From Deltaproteobacteria bacterium RBG_13_43_22 (lineage in GTDB: Bacteria > Desulfobacterota > RBG-13-43-22), in assembly GCA_001797675.1 (NCBI GenBank), contig MGQB01000015.1:62001-126000 (forward strand): 64,000 nt of DNA, read 5' to 3'. The position numbers were made by a program, and so were the translations under genes. Of this stretch, positions 44,050 to 53,579 are shown in pieces (positions within the stretch are counted from its first letter, which is position 1; each line of letters opens with the position of its first letter). Below the pieces are notes generated by a model. It was not told where the DNA came from and made no database searches. It worked only from the letters and a program-made list of their open reading frames with translations.

Positions 44050-44744
44050 TATTTTCCTCTTTTCACTCTGGAAAGGAGGGTCTCGGCCAAGGCCAGATCC
44101 TCAGGAGTGGTAATTTTTATATTGGAATAATCCCCTGTAACCAGAGTGACCGGATGTCCCAGCCTTTCCACCAGAGAGGCGTCGTCCGTAGCCAGGATAT
44201 CGTCCTGATGGGCCTTTTGATAGGCCTTCATCAGCAAGGGAAATTGGAAGGTTTGAGGGGTTTGAGCCAGCCAGATTTCCTCCCGGGGCAGGGTCTGAAT
44301 CTTTTTCCCCAAAGCCGCCCTTTTGACCGTATCCCTTGACAAAACGGCTACAACCGCCGCACCGTTCTTTTGGGCTGTTTCAATACTTTGAGTGATTAGT
44401 CGGCGGGTGATAAGAGGACGGACCCCGTCATGGACGACAACGATTGCGCAATCAGAACGAATGGCCTTAAGACCGTTCCAAACCGAAAGTTGACGGATCT
44501 TCCCGCCCCGGACCACCTTAAAGACTTTTTTGAAGTGATAACGTTCAACAATGTCCTTTTGCACCATATCCATTTGGTCCTGGGGTACAATGATATAGAT
44601 TCCGTCTATAGCGGAACAATCCTCAAAGACTTGCAGGGTCTGGGCCAAAATAGGTTTACCGCCCAAGGAGAGGTATTGTTTGGGGATTGAGGATTGCATG
44701 CGATGGCCTTTTCCGGCCGCTGTAATAAGGGCGATGGTTTTCAA
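44049..44744 (-). CDS. ispD: 2-C-methyl-D-erythritol 4-phosphate cytidylyltransferase
   Basis: A 231-residue nucleotidyltransferase. LITAAGKGHRMQSSIPKQYLSLGGKPIL is the CTP-binding start, VVVHDGVRPLI near residue 104 binds metal, and QTPQTFQFPLLMKAY near 155 is typical. It transfers CMP to methylerythritol phosphate. It overlaps ispF by one base. Upstream are an octad repeat and rnpB. Confidence 0.95.
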   Translation of the reverse strand: MKTIALITAAGKGHRMQSSIPKQYLSLGGKPILAQTLQVFEDCSAIDGIYIIVPQDQMDMVQKDIVERYHFKKVFKVVRGGKIRQLSVWNGLKAIRSDCAIVVVHDGVRPLITRRLITQSIETAQKNGAAVVAVLSRDTVKRAALGKKIQTLPREEIWLAQTPQTFQFPLLMKAYQKAHQDDILATDDASLVERLGHPVTLVTGDYSNIKITTPEDLALAETLLSRVKRGK

Positions 44745-44763
44745 GAATATTCCTCAGGTCTAA

Positions 44764-44863
44764 AGGAGTCCAGGATTCAAGGGGTCAAGGACCGCACGGC
44801 GGAGTGAAAGGGATGGAAGTAAAAACCCTTGAACCCTCGAATCCTGGACTCCTTGAACCCTTT
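44764..44863. repeat. Octad inverted repeat with conserved loop, 3' of rnpB
   Basis: Left arm ggagtcca, ggattcaa, ggggtcaa; right arm cccttgaa, ccctcgaa, tcctggac, tccttgaa (period 8). The loop accgcacggcggagtgaaag also occurs, as its reverse complement, in the site at 56064-56154. It lies directly after the rnpB 3' end and may terminate its transcription. Confidence 0.8.
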
Positions 44864-44872
44864 TATAATAAC

Positions 44873-45299
<427 letters not shown>

Positions 45300-45307
45300 T
45301 TAAAGAA

Positions 45308-45420
45308 AAAGGTGACGCGTGACAAGGGTCAAGAAAATTCCTTAACCATTTTTTATTCAGTTTTTTCTTTCCACCTGCCACTGGTCACTTTTCACTATTT
45401 GTTCCCGTCACCCGTCATTT
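45308..45420. repeat. Heptad inverted repeat (GGTGAC / GTCACC words), 5' of rnpB
   Basis: Left arm aggtgac, gcgtgac, aagggtc; right arm ccacctg, ccactgg, tcacttt, tcactat, and further cgtcacc, cgtcatt. The right part encodes the last codons of the RNase HI-family gene (MTGDGNK then TAG). It also contains the region from which rnpB must be transcribed. Confidence 0.75.
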
Positions 45421-45844
45421 TTCTTTTTATGGCCTCATTGGCCATTCGATCGGCTTCCCGGTTTTTTTCTCTTGGAATATGTATTATATCATACTTTAAA
45501 AATTTCATCAAAAGGTCTTGAACCTGACGAAAAAAAAACGACAGCCTTGGATTTTTTACCCGGTATTGTCCGTTTAATTGGCGAACCAACAATTCCGAAT
45601 CCATATAAATCCGGATCTCTTGGATTCCACAAAATAAGGCTTGTTGAAGTCCCAGGATCAGGGCCTGATATTCGGCCTCGTTATTGGTGGCCTGTCCCAA
45701 AAATTTACACTCTTTAACCGAACCGGAATCTTGACCGTTTGTCAACACCCACCCGGCTCCTGCCGGCCCTGGATTTCCTTTGGAGGCCCCATCGGTAAAG
45801 AGCTGCCAGGGAGGTGAGTCGGTTCTATTCTTTTTCGTCGGCAA
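45395..45844 (-). CDS. RNase HI family protein
   Basis: This 149-residue protein has an RNase H fold: LFTDGASKGNPGPAGAGWVL with the first catalytic Asp, then NNEAEYQALILGLQQAL with the Glu, IRIYMDSELLVRQLNGQY with the second Asp, and IPREKNREADRMANEA with the last Asp. It should cleave RNA in RNA-DNA hybrids. The track's start lies 48 codons inside the zinc-ribbon gene; a TTG at 45844 has AGAGGAC in front that overlaps that gene's stop, so I chose it. The C-terminal residues TGDGNK come from a heptad repeat. Confidence 0.85.
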   Translation of the reverse strand: MPTKKNRTDSPPWQLFTDGASKGNPGPAGAGWVLTNGQDSGSVKECKFLGQATNNEAEYQALILGLQQALFCGIQEIRIYMDSELLVRQLNGQYRVKNPRLSFFFRQVQDLLMKFLKYDIIHIPREKNREADRMANEAIKRKMTGDGNK

Positions 45845-45848
45845 AAAA

Positions 45849-46574
45849 TTAGTCCTCTTTGTTTCCACTCGGTCCGACCAAATAAAGGATCCGAAGACAA
45901 CTGGGGCAAGTAATAATTCGGTCCCTGCGATGAAGTTCATTAAACAATTGAGGCGGGATATGCATATGGCAACCCAGGCAGGCCGCATCTTTGACCCCGG
46001 CCACCGCTAGGCCTTTTAAACGGTCCTTTAAAAATTCATATTGCCTTAAAAGAGCGGAATCCATTCGAGAACTCAGTTCAATTCTCTTCCGGTTCAGTTC
46101 TGAAAGTTGTTTCTCATGCTCCTGCCCTTCTTTTTCCAACTGATCTTTCTGGAGTTTTCCTTCACTGACCTTATCTTCAAGGTTATTTTTCAAGGTTTTT
46201 TCTTTTCCGGCCCCTTCTTCCACCTTCTCTAACAGTTCCAATAACCGGTCTTCTTTGCCGGATTTAGCCTTTTTTAATTCGTCGATCTCGGTCAACATGG
46301 CCTTATATTCTTTATTGGTCTTGACTTCCATCAATTTGACCTGGCTCTTTTTGATCCTTTGATCAAAATCTTCAACTTCCCCCTCAAGGATTTTTCGCTG
46401 TTTTTTTGTTTCTTCCATCTCCCGGACAAAGGCTTCAAAGGTGCTCTGGACTTGTTGGGTTTCCTGATCAATTTGTTTTATTTTCCTGGGATTTTCTTCG
46501 ATGGTTAAAAGAATATGCTGAAGGGTCTTATCAATCTGCTGTAATTCGATCAAAAAGTTCAACTGTTCTAGCAT
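45849..46574 (-). CDS. Zinc-ribbon protein with long coiled coil (CT398/DUF164 type)
   Basis: This 241-residue protein has a long coiled coil (10-190), with heptads such as QVQSTFEAFVREMEETKKQRKIL, and a C4 zinc ribbon at the end: CLGCHMHIPPQLFNELHRRDRIITCPSCLRILY. Bacterial and chlamydial homologues (CT398 type) interact with nucleic acid or sigma factors; the exact role is not settled. It is between the nif3-type gene and the RNase HI-family gene, and this trio is a common arrangement. Confidence 0.85.
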   Translation of the reverse strand: MLEQLNFLIELQQIDKTLQHILLTIEENPRKIKQIDQETQQVQSTFEAFVREMEETKKQRKILEGEVEDFDQRIKKSQVKLMEVKTNKEYKAMLTEIDELKKAKSGKEDRLLELLEKVEEGAGKEKTLKNNLEDKVSEGKLQKDQLEKEGQEHEKQLSELNRKRIELSSRMDSALLRQYEFLKDRLKGLAVAGVKDAACLGCHMHIPPQLFNELHRRDRIITCPSCLRILYLVGPSGNKED

Positions 46575-46596
46575 GGGATCTCCAAAATTAAAATTA

Positions 46597-46685
46597 TGGG
46601 AGGCGATGGGCTATGGGCCAGGGGCAATAGGGTTAAAGGTTTTCCGGATTACTTTTTCCCAAAGCCTATTGCCCTTTTTCGTTAA
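46597..46685. repeat. Heptad inverted repeat (GCTATGG / CCTATTGCC words)
   Basis: Left arm gcgatgg, gctatgg, gccaggg, gcaatag; the right arm carries agcctattgccc, complementary to gggcaatagg. It lies between the Nif3 gene and the zinc-ribbon gene. Confidence 0.65.
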
Positions 46686-46699
46686 AGTCTATATTCATG

Positions 46700-47818
46700 T
46701 TAAAAATAAGTCAGGTACGGATCGCCTGGTTGCATATCCTCCAGGACTTCTATCCCCCAATCCTCAGCCTGGTTTGCTTCCCTTAAAACACGCGCCAACA
46801 CGGGGACCACCCATTTTTCCGATGGGTAATGACCGATCTCAATCAGCGTCAGTCCCTGCCCTTGGTAAGACACAATCGGATGATAGCCTATCTCTCCGCA
46901 AATAAAAATCTCCGCACCTGCCGACAAAGCCCCCGAGATCAATGTGCTTCCCGATCCTCCACAAACGGCTGCCTTTCGGACCATGCGGGGAATCGGTCCA
47001 CTGGCCCGCACTTGAGGAGTTTCAACCTCCTGTTTCAGGCGCTGGATTAAAGCTTCCCAGGAAATAGGAGGATCAAAGTGTCCCACCCTTCCTAACCCCA
47101 CCTCAGGGGAAGGATTTTCAACCGGAAAAATATCATAGGCCATTTCTTCATAAGGATGGGCGGAGCGGATCTTCTCGATCAGTTCAAGGACATTAACCCT
47201 CTGAGTCAAAACCTCCAAACGCCATTCCGAAACCCTTTCAAACTTGTCAACCTCTCCAAGAAACGGATGACTGCCGATTTCGGCCTTAAAAGTCCCTTCC
47301 CCTCGGGATTTGAAGGTACATAACCGATAAGAACCTATCCGGCCTGCTTTCTTTTCATCCAGGACCTTCATAATTTTTTCTTCGTAGCCTATGGGAATAA
47401 AAACGACCAGCTTGACCAAGTCATGAAAACGCTTTTCAATGGGTCCAAGGTCGATCAACCCCAGACGCTGGGCCAAAGCCGCGCTGACCCCATCCGGTGC
47501 GGCATCCAGGTTGGTATGGGCGACCAGAAGGGCCATGTCCGCTTTGGCCATCCGTAAAGCGGTTAGACCGATTTCTTGATTGCTGTTCAGGGAATAAACC
47601 GGCTGAAAAAAAAGGGGGTGATGGCAGATCATCAAACGCAGGTCGTTTTGAACGGCCCAGGAAACGGAACGGGGTGTAGCTTCCAAAGATATCCCGATTC
47701 GTTCAACTGGTTGTTCGGGATCTCCTAATTGAAGACCGATATGATCCCAGTTTTCGGCCCAACTCACCGGGAATCGGGCCTCCATCCATTTTTGGATATC
47801 CCTGACTTTAATAGGCAT
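46700..47818 (-). CDS. Nif3-like dinuclear metal centre hexameric protein
   Basis: A 372-residue NIF3 (YbgI) family protein with the inserted middle domain typical of longer members. Metal ligands are in WDHIGLQLGD near residue 25, LMICHHPLFFQP near 62, AHTNLDAAPDGVSAAL near 97, and, in the C-terminal part, VCGGSGSTLISGAL and IEIGHYPSEKWVVP. It forms hexameric rings with two metals per subunit; the reaction is uncertain (GTP cyclohydrolase 1 type 2 annotation is unproven). It is co-directional with the zinc-ribbon gene. Confidence 0.9.
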   Translation of the reverse strand: MPIKVRDIQKWMEARFPVSWAENWDHIGLQLGDPEQPVERIGISLEATPRSVSWAVQNDLRLMICHHPLFFQPVYSLNSNQEIGLTALRMAKADMALLVAHTNLDAAPDGVSAALAQRLGLIDLGPIEKRFHDLVKLVVFIPIGYEEKIMKVLDEKKAGRIGSYRLCTFKSRGEGTFKAEIGSHPFLGEVDKFERVSEWRLEVLTQRVNVLELIEKIRSAHPYEEMAYDIFPVENPSPEVGLGRVGHFDPPISWEALIQRLKQEVETPQVRASGPIPRMVRKAAVCGGSGSTLISGALSAGAEIFICGEIGYHPIVSYQGQGLTLIEIGHYPSEKWVVPVLARVLREANQAEDWGIEVLEDMQPGDPYLTYF

Positions 47819-47824
47819 CTATAA

Positions 47825-47864
47825 TAAAAAAAGGGTGCAGACCCGTCGGGTGCACCCTTTTTTT
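47825..47864. terminator. Intrinsic terminator after tRNA-Met
   Basis: aaagggtgca and tgcaccctt pair around gacccgtcggg and are flanked by A and T runs on both sides, so it can work in both directions. It ends the tRNA transcript just upstream of the nif3-type gene. Confidence 0.85.
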
Positions 47865-47948
47865 ACCTCCAAACATTGGGGGTTTGACAGTTAAGATTTT
47901 TCTGGTTCCCATAAGAACAAAGAATACATTTTCCCTGTGCATCGGATC

Positions 47949-48024
47949 TGGTGGGCCCACCTGGCCTCGAACCAGGGACCTTCCGGTTATGAGCCGGTGG
48001 CTCTTCCAACTGAGCTATGGGCCC
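47949..48024 (-). tRNA. tRNA-Met (anticodon CAT)
   Basis: A complete 76-nt cloverleaf on the minus strand with acceptor GGGCCCA/TGGGCCC, D arm GCTC/GAGC, anticodon loop CTCATAA and T arm CCTGG-TTCGAGG-CCAGG, with CCA encoded. The body looks like elongator tRNA-Met; tRNA-Ile with a lysidine-modified CAT anticodon is a less likely alternative. It lies between rpoD and the nif3-type gene. Confidence 0.93.
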
Positions 48025-48143
48025 TTACCTTATTATGAAATTAAAATTTTAATTATATTTAATTTTTTTATTGATGTCAATATAGAACAGCAATAATTTC
48101 AAATCAGCAATTCGTGTTAAAACAAGCCATCCAAGGAACCCTC

Positions 48144-49886
48144 TTATTCCACAAAGGACTTCAACCGTTTGCTTCGGCTGGGGTGGCGTAATTTCCGCAG
48201 GGCCTTGGCCTCGATCTGCCGGATCCGCTCCCGGGTAACATCAAAATCACGGCCCACTTCTTCGAGAGTATGGTCGGCCCTTTCCCCGATGCCGAAGCGC
48301 ATCCGCAGAACCTTCTCTTCCCTCGGGGTCAAGGTGGACAAAACCCGTTGGGTCTGCTCGGACAGATTCAACCGGATCACGGCCTCGGAAGGAGACAATA
48401 TCTTTTTGTCTTCGATAAAATCCCGAAGATGACTGTCTTCCTCTTCCCCGATCGGGGTCTCCAACGAAATAGGCTCTTTGGCGATCTTCAAAACCTTTCG
48501 AACCTTATCCAGAGGAAATTCCATACGATCGGCAATTTCTTCAGGCGTCGGCTCCCGCCCCAATTCCTGAACAAGATAACGGGCGGTCCGTATCAATTTG
48601 TTGATGGTTTCGATCATATGAACCGGAATGCGGATCGTGCGGGCCTGATCGGCGATGGCCCGGGTAATAGCCTGCCGGACCCACCAGGTGGCATAAGTAC
48701 TGAATTTATAACCCCGTTGATACTCGAATTTATCAACGGCCTTCATCAACCCGATATTGCCTTCCTGGATCAAGTCCAGAAACTGAAGACCGCGGTTGGT
48801 ATATTTCTTGGCAATGCTGACCACCAGCCGCAAGTTGGCTTCGATTAATTCGGCCTTGGCATCCCGTGCTTTCATTTCTCCCTCATCCACTTGTCTGATA
48901 ATCCTCTTGAGGGCCTTGGAGGTCATCTTGGATTCCTGCTCCACCCTTCGTATCTTCCGTTCCCCGTTACGAATCTTTTTATCGATCTCCAGTAGAATAT
49001 CCTTATGTAAGCCGGTCTGGCGGGTCAGGGACCTGGCCTGGCCGTCCTTTTTTAACTTCCGGAGGGCTTTCTTCAGATCCGTCAGGGCCAGACGGGTTTT
49101 ATCCGCGCATTCACCGATCTCCCGTTCCCCTTTTTCGACTCGATCGGCAAATCCTTTCAGCTTGTTAATAATACGATCGATCTGCCGCTTATCCAAACGA
49201 AGCTCTTTGAGCCCTTCCACGATTAACGATTTATTTGCTTCAATCTTGTCTCGATGTTTCTTTCTGCGGGGAAGAGGGAGATCATTGCTCAATTTCTCTT
49301 GGAGTTTTCTGTTTTTTTCATAAAGTTCGGCCACCTCGGCAAAAAGTTTAAGGACCTTATTACGATGGGCTTCCGTTTCAATAAAGGGATCCTCATCATC
49401 CATGTCTCTGACGATTTCTCTGAGTTTAATCACCCCTTGCTGAAACTTCTCCCCCAGCAAAAGGATTTCCTTGATCCCCACCGGCGATTCCAGAAGGGCA
49501 TCAATGACTTCGTGTTTTCCTTCTTCGATTCTTTTGGCGATCTCCACCTCGCCCTCTCGGGTCAACAGAGAATAAAATCCCATTTCTTTTAGATACATTT
49601 TGACCGGATCATTGATTTTAATACCGATTTCCGGCCCCCATTTTAGTTCCTCTTCCTCCTCTTCGATACGATCTTCATCCACCTTCTCTTTGGCTCTGAC
49701 CCGGGGGGCCCCTTCCAAAATCTGAATATCCGTCTCGTCAAACAGGTAGATCATGTCGTCGATCGGTTCGGTGCCGACCAGTTCCGGGGGAAGGGAATCT
49801 TCGTTCTCTTCCAGATCCAGAAATTCCTTCTCCTTGGTCAGGGAAATCATTTTATTGAGTTCATCCATCGTGCTGTCTTTGGTCAT
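48144..49886 (-). CDS. rpoD: RNA polymerase primary sigma factor RpoD
   Basis: This 580-residue primary sigma factor has region 1.1-type acidic N-terminus (residues 1-80), region 1.2 ([31 protein letters not shown]), a long nonconserved region, region 2 ([59 protein letters not shown]), region 3 ([17 protein letters not shown]) and region 4 ([12 protein letters not shown]-like, [30 protein letters not shown]). It recognises housekeeping promoters. AAAGGAGAACC precedes the ATG, 10 bp after dnaG, so both form the classical operon. Confidence 0.96.
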   Translation of the reverse strand: MTKDSTMDELNKMISLTKEKEFLDLEENEDSLPPELVGTEPIDDMIYLFDETDIQILEGAPRVRAKEKVDEDRIEEEEEELKWGPEIGIKINDPVKMYLKEMGFYSLLTREGEVEIAKRIEEGKHEVIDALLESPVGIKEILLLGEKFQQGVIKLREIVRDMDDEDPFIETEAHRNKVLKLFAEVAELYEKNRKLQEKLSNDLPLPRRKKHRDKIEANKSLIVEGLKELRLDKRQIDRIINKLKGFADRVEKGEREIGECADKTRLALTDLKKALRKLKKDGQARSLTRQTGLHKDILLEIDKKIRNGERKIRRVEQESKMTSKALKRIIRQVDEGEMKARDAKAELIEANLRLVVSIAKKYTNRGLQFLDLIQEGNIGLMKAVDKFEYQRGYKFSTYATWWVRQAITRAIADQARTIRIPVHMIETINKLIRTARYLVQELGREPTPEEIADRMEFPLDKVRKVLKIAKEPISLETPIGEEEDSHLRDFIEDKKILSPSEAVIRLNLSEQTQRVLSTLTPREEKVLRMRFGIGERADHTLEEVGRDFDVTRERIRQIEAKALRKLRHPSRSKRLKSFVE

Positions 49887-49896
49887 AGGTTCTCCT

Positions 49897-51693
49897 TTAT
49901 CCTTTTGAGGCGATAAGGATTTCTTTTCTCCTTTGGAGCAAGTCTTTTTTCATAACCAACAGGGATCTCAACTCTTCGGTGATTCCTGATTTTTCTTTGG
50001 ACCGGATCTCCCGGTAAAGGGCCTTTTCCTGCTGTTGTAATTGCCTCAATTGAATCCGTTTGACCAGGTCGGACAAAAAAGTCTCTTCATCTTTTTGGTT
50101 GACAAAGACCCTGATGGCCAGAGCTGAAACCCGGTTTTTTAAAACCTGATCATCAAGATGATTGAGTAAAAGCCCCGGATTGACTTCGCCTTGTTGCTGA
50201 TAGGTTTTTTGCATGGCTTCATAGACGGCCCGGGCTTCCGGTGATTCGAAAAAATCTTCTCGATCCTCATTTAAAAACAAGGAAGCGGCCCGGGGGATCC
50301 GCAGGATTGCCTCAATCATATGCCATTCCAGACCGGGGACTTGTTCCTCTTTTATGGAATTTTGAATCCGGTCAACCCCCCGGCGAGGGGTCTTTGAATC
50401 CTTCAAGGATCTCCATAGAACCGATTCCGGAATTTTTAATTTCTCGCTAACCCAACCGGTATAATAAGCCCGTTCCACTTCCGAATTCAGAGCATTAAGG
50501 TGTGGAACCAACCGGTCTACTATCCGGGCTTGATCCTGGATCTGAGGTCTGACCCCTTTGATCTGTTGATTAAAAAAGAAGGTCATCATAGGTTCAGCCT
50601 TTTCGATTTCGGCGGAAAATCGTTCAGACCCTACCTCAAAAAGATAACTGTCCGGATCGGTATTGGGAGGCAGAACCTTGATTCTGGCCGATACCCCTTC
50701 CTGTTGAAAAAGAGAGACACTTCTTAAAGCCGCCTGAATACCTGGGTTATCCCCGTCAAAAAGAAGGACCAGATCTTCAGCCATTCCTTTTAATTTTCGA
50801 ATCTGAAAAGATCCCAATGCGGTACCCAGGGTGGCTACGGCCTGTTTGAACCCATGTAAGTGTAAAGATAAAAGGTCAAAATAACCTTCCACGATGACCG
50901 CCTGATTAAGCTTTCGAATCATCGGGGTGGCTTGCGGAAGGCCGTACAGGACACGCCCCTTATTAAAAACAGCCGATTCAGGAGAATTCATATACTTAGG
51001 GGTCTCCTCACCCAAAGCCCGTCCCCCAAAACCGATTACCCTTCTCTGTTCGTCAAGAATCGGGAAGATGAGCCGGTTCCTGAATCGATCATAATGACCG
51101 CCCTTCTCCTTTTTGATTACCAGACCTGATTGTTCTAATATGGAAATAGGAATCTTTTTTTGGTTGGCAAAGGAGACCAGCCGGTCCCACCCTTCCGGGG
51201 CAAAGCCCAGGTAATAATCCTCGGCTATCTTAGGATTCATCTTTCGATACGTTAGATAGGCCCGAGCTTTTTGGCCTATTTTTTCTTTCATTAAAAGGTG
51301 ATGGTAAAATTCAGCCGCCTGGGTATAAAGTTTGCGCAACTCTTCTTTAAGAGGTTGTCCGGCCTCGGAAGTCCTTTCTCCTGCTGAGGTTTTGGGCAAA
51401 GGGATACTTAAACGCTCGGCCAGCTCGCTCACCGCTTCGGGGAAATTAACATGGTGATATTGCATGAAAAAAGTAAAGACATTTCCTCCCAAACCACACC
51501 CGAAGCAATGAAAAATCTGCTTTTCTTCATTAACCATAAACGAAGGGGTCTTTTCCGGATGAAAAGGGCATAACCCCTGATAATTACGACCCGTCTTCTT
51601 TAAAGCAACAACCTCCGAAACAACATTAACCAGGTTGACCGCGTCTTTGATCTGGGCGATAAAGGATTCAGGAAAGAAAGAAGTCCTTGGCAT
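49897..51693 (-). CDS. dnaG: DNA primase
   Basis: This 598-residue primase has the N-terminal zinc ribbon ([15 protein letters not shown] and [15 protein letters not shown]2 type), the RNA polymerase core with [24 protein letters not shown], and the TOPRIM domain ([11 protein letters not shown] near residue 265, [11 protein letters not shown] near 305). The C-terminal helicase-binding domain covers 430-598. It primes DNA replication. The ATG at 51693 is chosen because the track's longer start is a TTG without ribosome site; the extra residues are not conserved. It is followed by rpoD. Confidence 0.95.
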   Translation of the reverse strand: MPRTSFFPESFIAQIKDAVNLVNVVSEVVALKKTGRNYQGLCPFHPEKTPSFMVNEEKQIFHCFGCGLGGNVFTFFMQYHHVNFPEAVSELAERLSIPLPKTSAGERTSEAGQPLKEELRKLYTQAAEFYHHLLMKEKIGQKARAYLTYRKMNPKIAEDYYLGFAPEGWDRLVSFANQKKIPISILEQSGLVIKKEKGGHYDRFRNRLIFPILDEQRRVIGFGGRALGEETPKYMNSPESAVFNKGRVLYGLPQATPMIRKLNQAVIVEGYFDLLSLHLHGFKQAVATLGTALGSFQIRKLKGMAEDLVLLFDGDNPGIQAALRSVSLFQQEGVSARIKVLPPNTDPDSYLFEVGSERFSAEIEKAEPMMTFFFNQQIKGVRPQIQDQARIVDRLVPHLNALNSEVERAYYTGWVSEKLKIPESVLWRSLKDSKTPRRGVDRIQNSIKEEQVPGLEWHMIEAILRIPRAASLFLNEDREDFFESPEARAVYEAMQKTYQQQGEVNPGLLLNHLDDQVLKNRVSALAIRVFVNQKDEETFLSDLVKRIQLRQLQQQEKALYREIRSKEKSGITEELRSLLVMKKDLLQRRKEILIASKG

Positions 51694-51830
51694 AGTTGGG
51701 TCCCAGTAAAATGAATATTCCCCGGCCGCCGATGGCGGGCAGGGAATATTCAACACAGAGGAATCATGTTATTTAAATGAAACCTGAAGGGTTAAACAAT
51801 CAAGAACCATAAACTTTAACCCCTTGGGTC

Positions 51831-51970
51831 AGACCATTGAATAATGTCCCCTTTTGCCCAATCTCGGTGTCAGGTTCAAATTTCAATCCTCGAAATATTA
51901 GATATATTCCTGTGGTTGAAATTTTCACCTTCCTTGACCTTGACCAAAATTGAACATTTTTCAAAGGTCT
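51831..51970. repeat. MITE-like element with terminal inverted repeats, copy B
   Basis: agaccattgaata and ttttcaaaggtct match as inverted repeats at 11 of 13 positions. The interior aligns without gaps to copy A at 23358-23495 (gccccattgcccaatctc-type block, tcctcgaaata, attcctgtggtt, accaaaattgaacat). It is upstream of dnaG in the same relative orientation as copy A to livG. The rest of the 51757-52044 gap shows nothing else. Confidence 0.82.
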
Positions 51971-52044
51971 CTGTAATCTTAATTCAGCTTAAATAAGGGA
52001 ATCGCAATAGAGATCCCTTGGCTCTTCAGGAAGGATTTTTTCTC

Positions 52045-52494
52045 CTATGCGGAGGAAAGTCTTTGTTTGACAATGGCCTGAATCGCTTGCCCTTCTGCCC
52101 GACCGGCCAGCCGAGCCACAGCCGCTTTCATCACTTTACCCATATCTTTTATCCCGGAGGCTTTGAGATCCAGGATGATTTGATTGATACTTTCCTCCAA
52201 CTCTTCGGGAGTAGCTTGTGTCGGCAGGAAGGCGGAAAAGATTTCTATTTCGGCCTTCTCTTTTTCCGAAAGGTCCGGACGCCCGCCTTTTTCAAATTGT
52301 TCAACGGCCTCTTTGCCTTGTCTTATTAATCCCTTAATTACAGAAAGGATTTCCGCATCTTCCAGTTTGCCGCGTCGTTCAACTTCTTTGTTTTTCAAGC
52401 CCGATCGAAGCATCCTCAGGGCTGAAAGCCTGGTTTTGTCTTGGGTCTTTAAGGCTATTTTGAATCCTTCATCAATTTCTTGCATTAAGCTCAT
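52045..52494 (-). CDS. GatB/YqeY domain-containing protein
   Basis: This 149-residue helical protein has the YqeY features TRLSALRMLRSGLKNKEVERRG near residue 22 and LPTQATPEELEESINQIILDL near 92, with GKVMKAAVARLAGRAEGQ near the end. It resembles the tail domain of GatB, the amidotransferase subunit for tRNA-Gln/Asn, and may bind tRNA. A GTG two codons upstream is the track's start; I prefer the ATG at 52494. Ribosome site is weak. Often it lies next to rpsU and dnaG; here rpsU is not seen. Confidence 0.88.
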   Translation of the reverse strand: MSLMQEIDEGFKIALKTQDKTRLSALRMLRSGLKNKEVERRGKLEDAEILSVIKGLIRQGKEAVEQFEKGGRPDLSEKEKAEIEIFSAFLPTQATPEELEESINQIILDLKASGIKDMGKVMKAAVARLAGRAEGQAIQAIVKQRLSSA

Positions 52495-52564
52495 GGCCAC
52501 GAAATCCGATAAAATATGTATAATCTTATAATTATAATATCAAATTTTGAATTGTCAAGAAAAA

Positions 52565-53311
52565 TTAAAATCCCCCTTGGGGGGTATTTTTTTTGAGCCA
52601 AGCGATCGCCTCGGCAAGATTTAATGAACCGCTATAAATGGCCCGACCGGTGATCATCCCCGCCAGGCCACCGGCTGCCAAGGGGGCCAGGCTTTGAACA
52701 TCCGCCAGGGTGGCAATACCCCCGGCCGCAATCACCGGAATCCGGGTGGCTTGGGTCAATCGGCGTGTGGAAGGGATCGATGGTCCTTTTTGGGTTCCAT
52801 CCCGGGAAATATCCGTAAAAATGATCGCCCTTACCCCCCAGTCTTCGTAAGATTTAACCAGATCAATGGGGTCCATTTCGGAAAGTTCCGTCCAGCCCTC
52901 CACCGCGATTCGATTGTCCCGGGCATCCAGGCTGACTATCACCTGACCCGGGAAAAGCCGGCAGACCTCCTGAACCAGTGAAGGTTCTTTTAAGGCCACC
53001 GTCCCTAAGATAACCTGAGCCAGTCCCAAGGACAGATAGCTTTCCACTGTTTTCAGATCCCGAATGCCTCCCCCAAGCTGGATCGGTACCGGTGCTGTTT
53101 TGACAATTTCTTTTATTATGGAACTATTGCGAGGGCCCTTTTCAAAAGCCCCATCCAGGTCAATGATATGAAGGCGCTCGGCCCCCTGTTCGATCCATTG
53201 CCTGGCCATTTCCTGGGGATGATCGGAAAAAACGGTTTCGGTATCGGCTCGTCCTTCTCGGAGCCGGACGCACCGGCCGCCTTTTATATCTACTGCCGGG
53301 ATTATAATCAT
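52565..53311 (-). CDS. hisA: Phosphoribosylformimino-5-aminoimidazole carboxamide ribotide isomerase
   Basis: A 248-residue TIM-barrel enzyme of histidine biosynthesis. IPAVDIKGGRCVRLREGR carries the first catalytic Asp, PIQLGGGIRDLKTVESYL binds phosphate, IIFTDISRDGTQKGPS has the second Asp, and VIAAGGIATLADV is the second phosphate site. It isomerises ProFAR to PRFAR. The start has no obvious ribosome site. HisB lies upstream on the same strand, separated by a secreted-protein gene; hisH and hisF are not in the window. Confidence 0.93.
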   Translation of the reverse strand: MIIIPAVDIKGGRCVRLREGRADTETVFSDHPQEMARQWIEQGAERLHIIDLDGAFEKGPRNSSIIKEIVKTAPVPIQLGGGIRDLKTVESYLSLGLAQVILGTVALKEPSLVQEVCRLFPGQVIVSLDARDNRIAVEGWTELSEMDPIDLVKSYEDWGVRAIIFTDISRDGTQKGPSIPSTRRLTQATRIPVIAAGGIATLADVQSLAPLAAGGLAGMITGRAIYSGSLNLAEAIAWLKKNTPQGGF

Positions 53312-53317
53312 AAATAA

Positions 53318-53579
53318 AACAGTTCAAGGTTCAATGTTTAAAGTTCTCGTTTTATAATATAGGGGTAGGGGGTTAAAAAAATTTTTACGGGTTTTTCAAC
53401 CTTGATGGACTTGTGAAAAGTTAACTAAAGCCCATTTACGTCATTCCCCTGAAGCTGGTCCTCGACCTAATCGGGGAAAGGGGATCCAGTGTTTTTAATT
53501 GGTTACGCAAAGTCCGGATTCCCGCCTGCCCGGGAATGACGAATTTTGACGGATTCATCAACGTTGAACCTTGAACTTT
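53318..53579. repeat. Heptad inverted repeat split by a palindromic element
   Basis: Left arm agttcaa, ggttcaa, tgtttaa at 53318-53340 and right arm cgttgaa, ccttgaa, cttta at 53561-53579 are complementary, but about 220 bp apart. Between them, 53403-53560, lies a palindromic element whose core runs from acgtcattcccc to gggaatgacg and whose outer part (gatggacttgtgaaaagtt) resembles the TCGTAAAAAGTC family ends. It looks as if the element inserted into the heptad hairpin. Confidence 0.65.

Noticed and set aside
48144-49886. rpoD and the RpoH-like gene as possible duplicates
   Set aside because: The two differ in domain content; the second lacks region 1.1 and has the RpoH box, so both are separate sigma factors.
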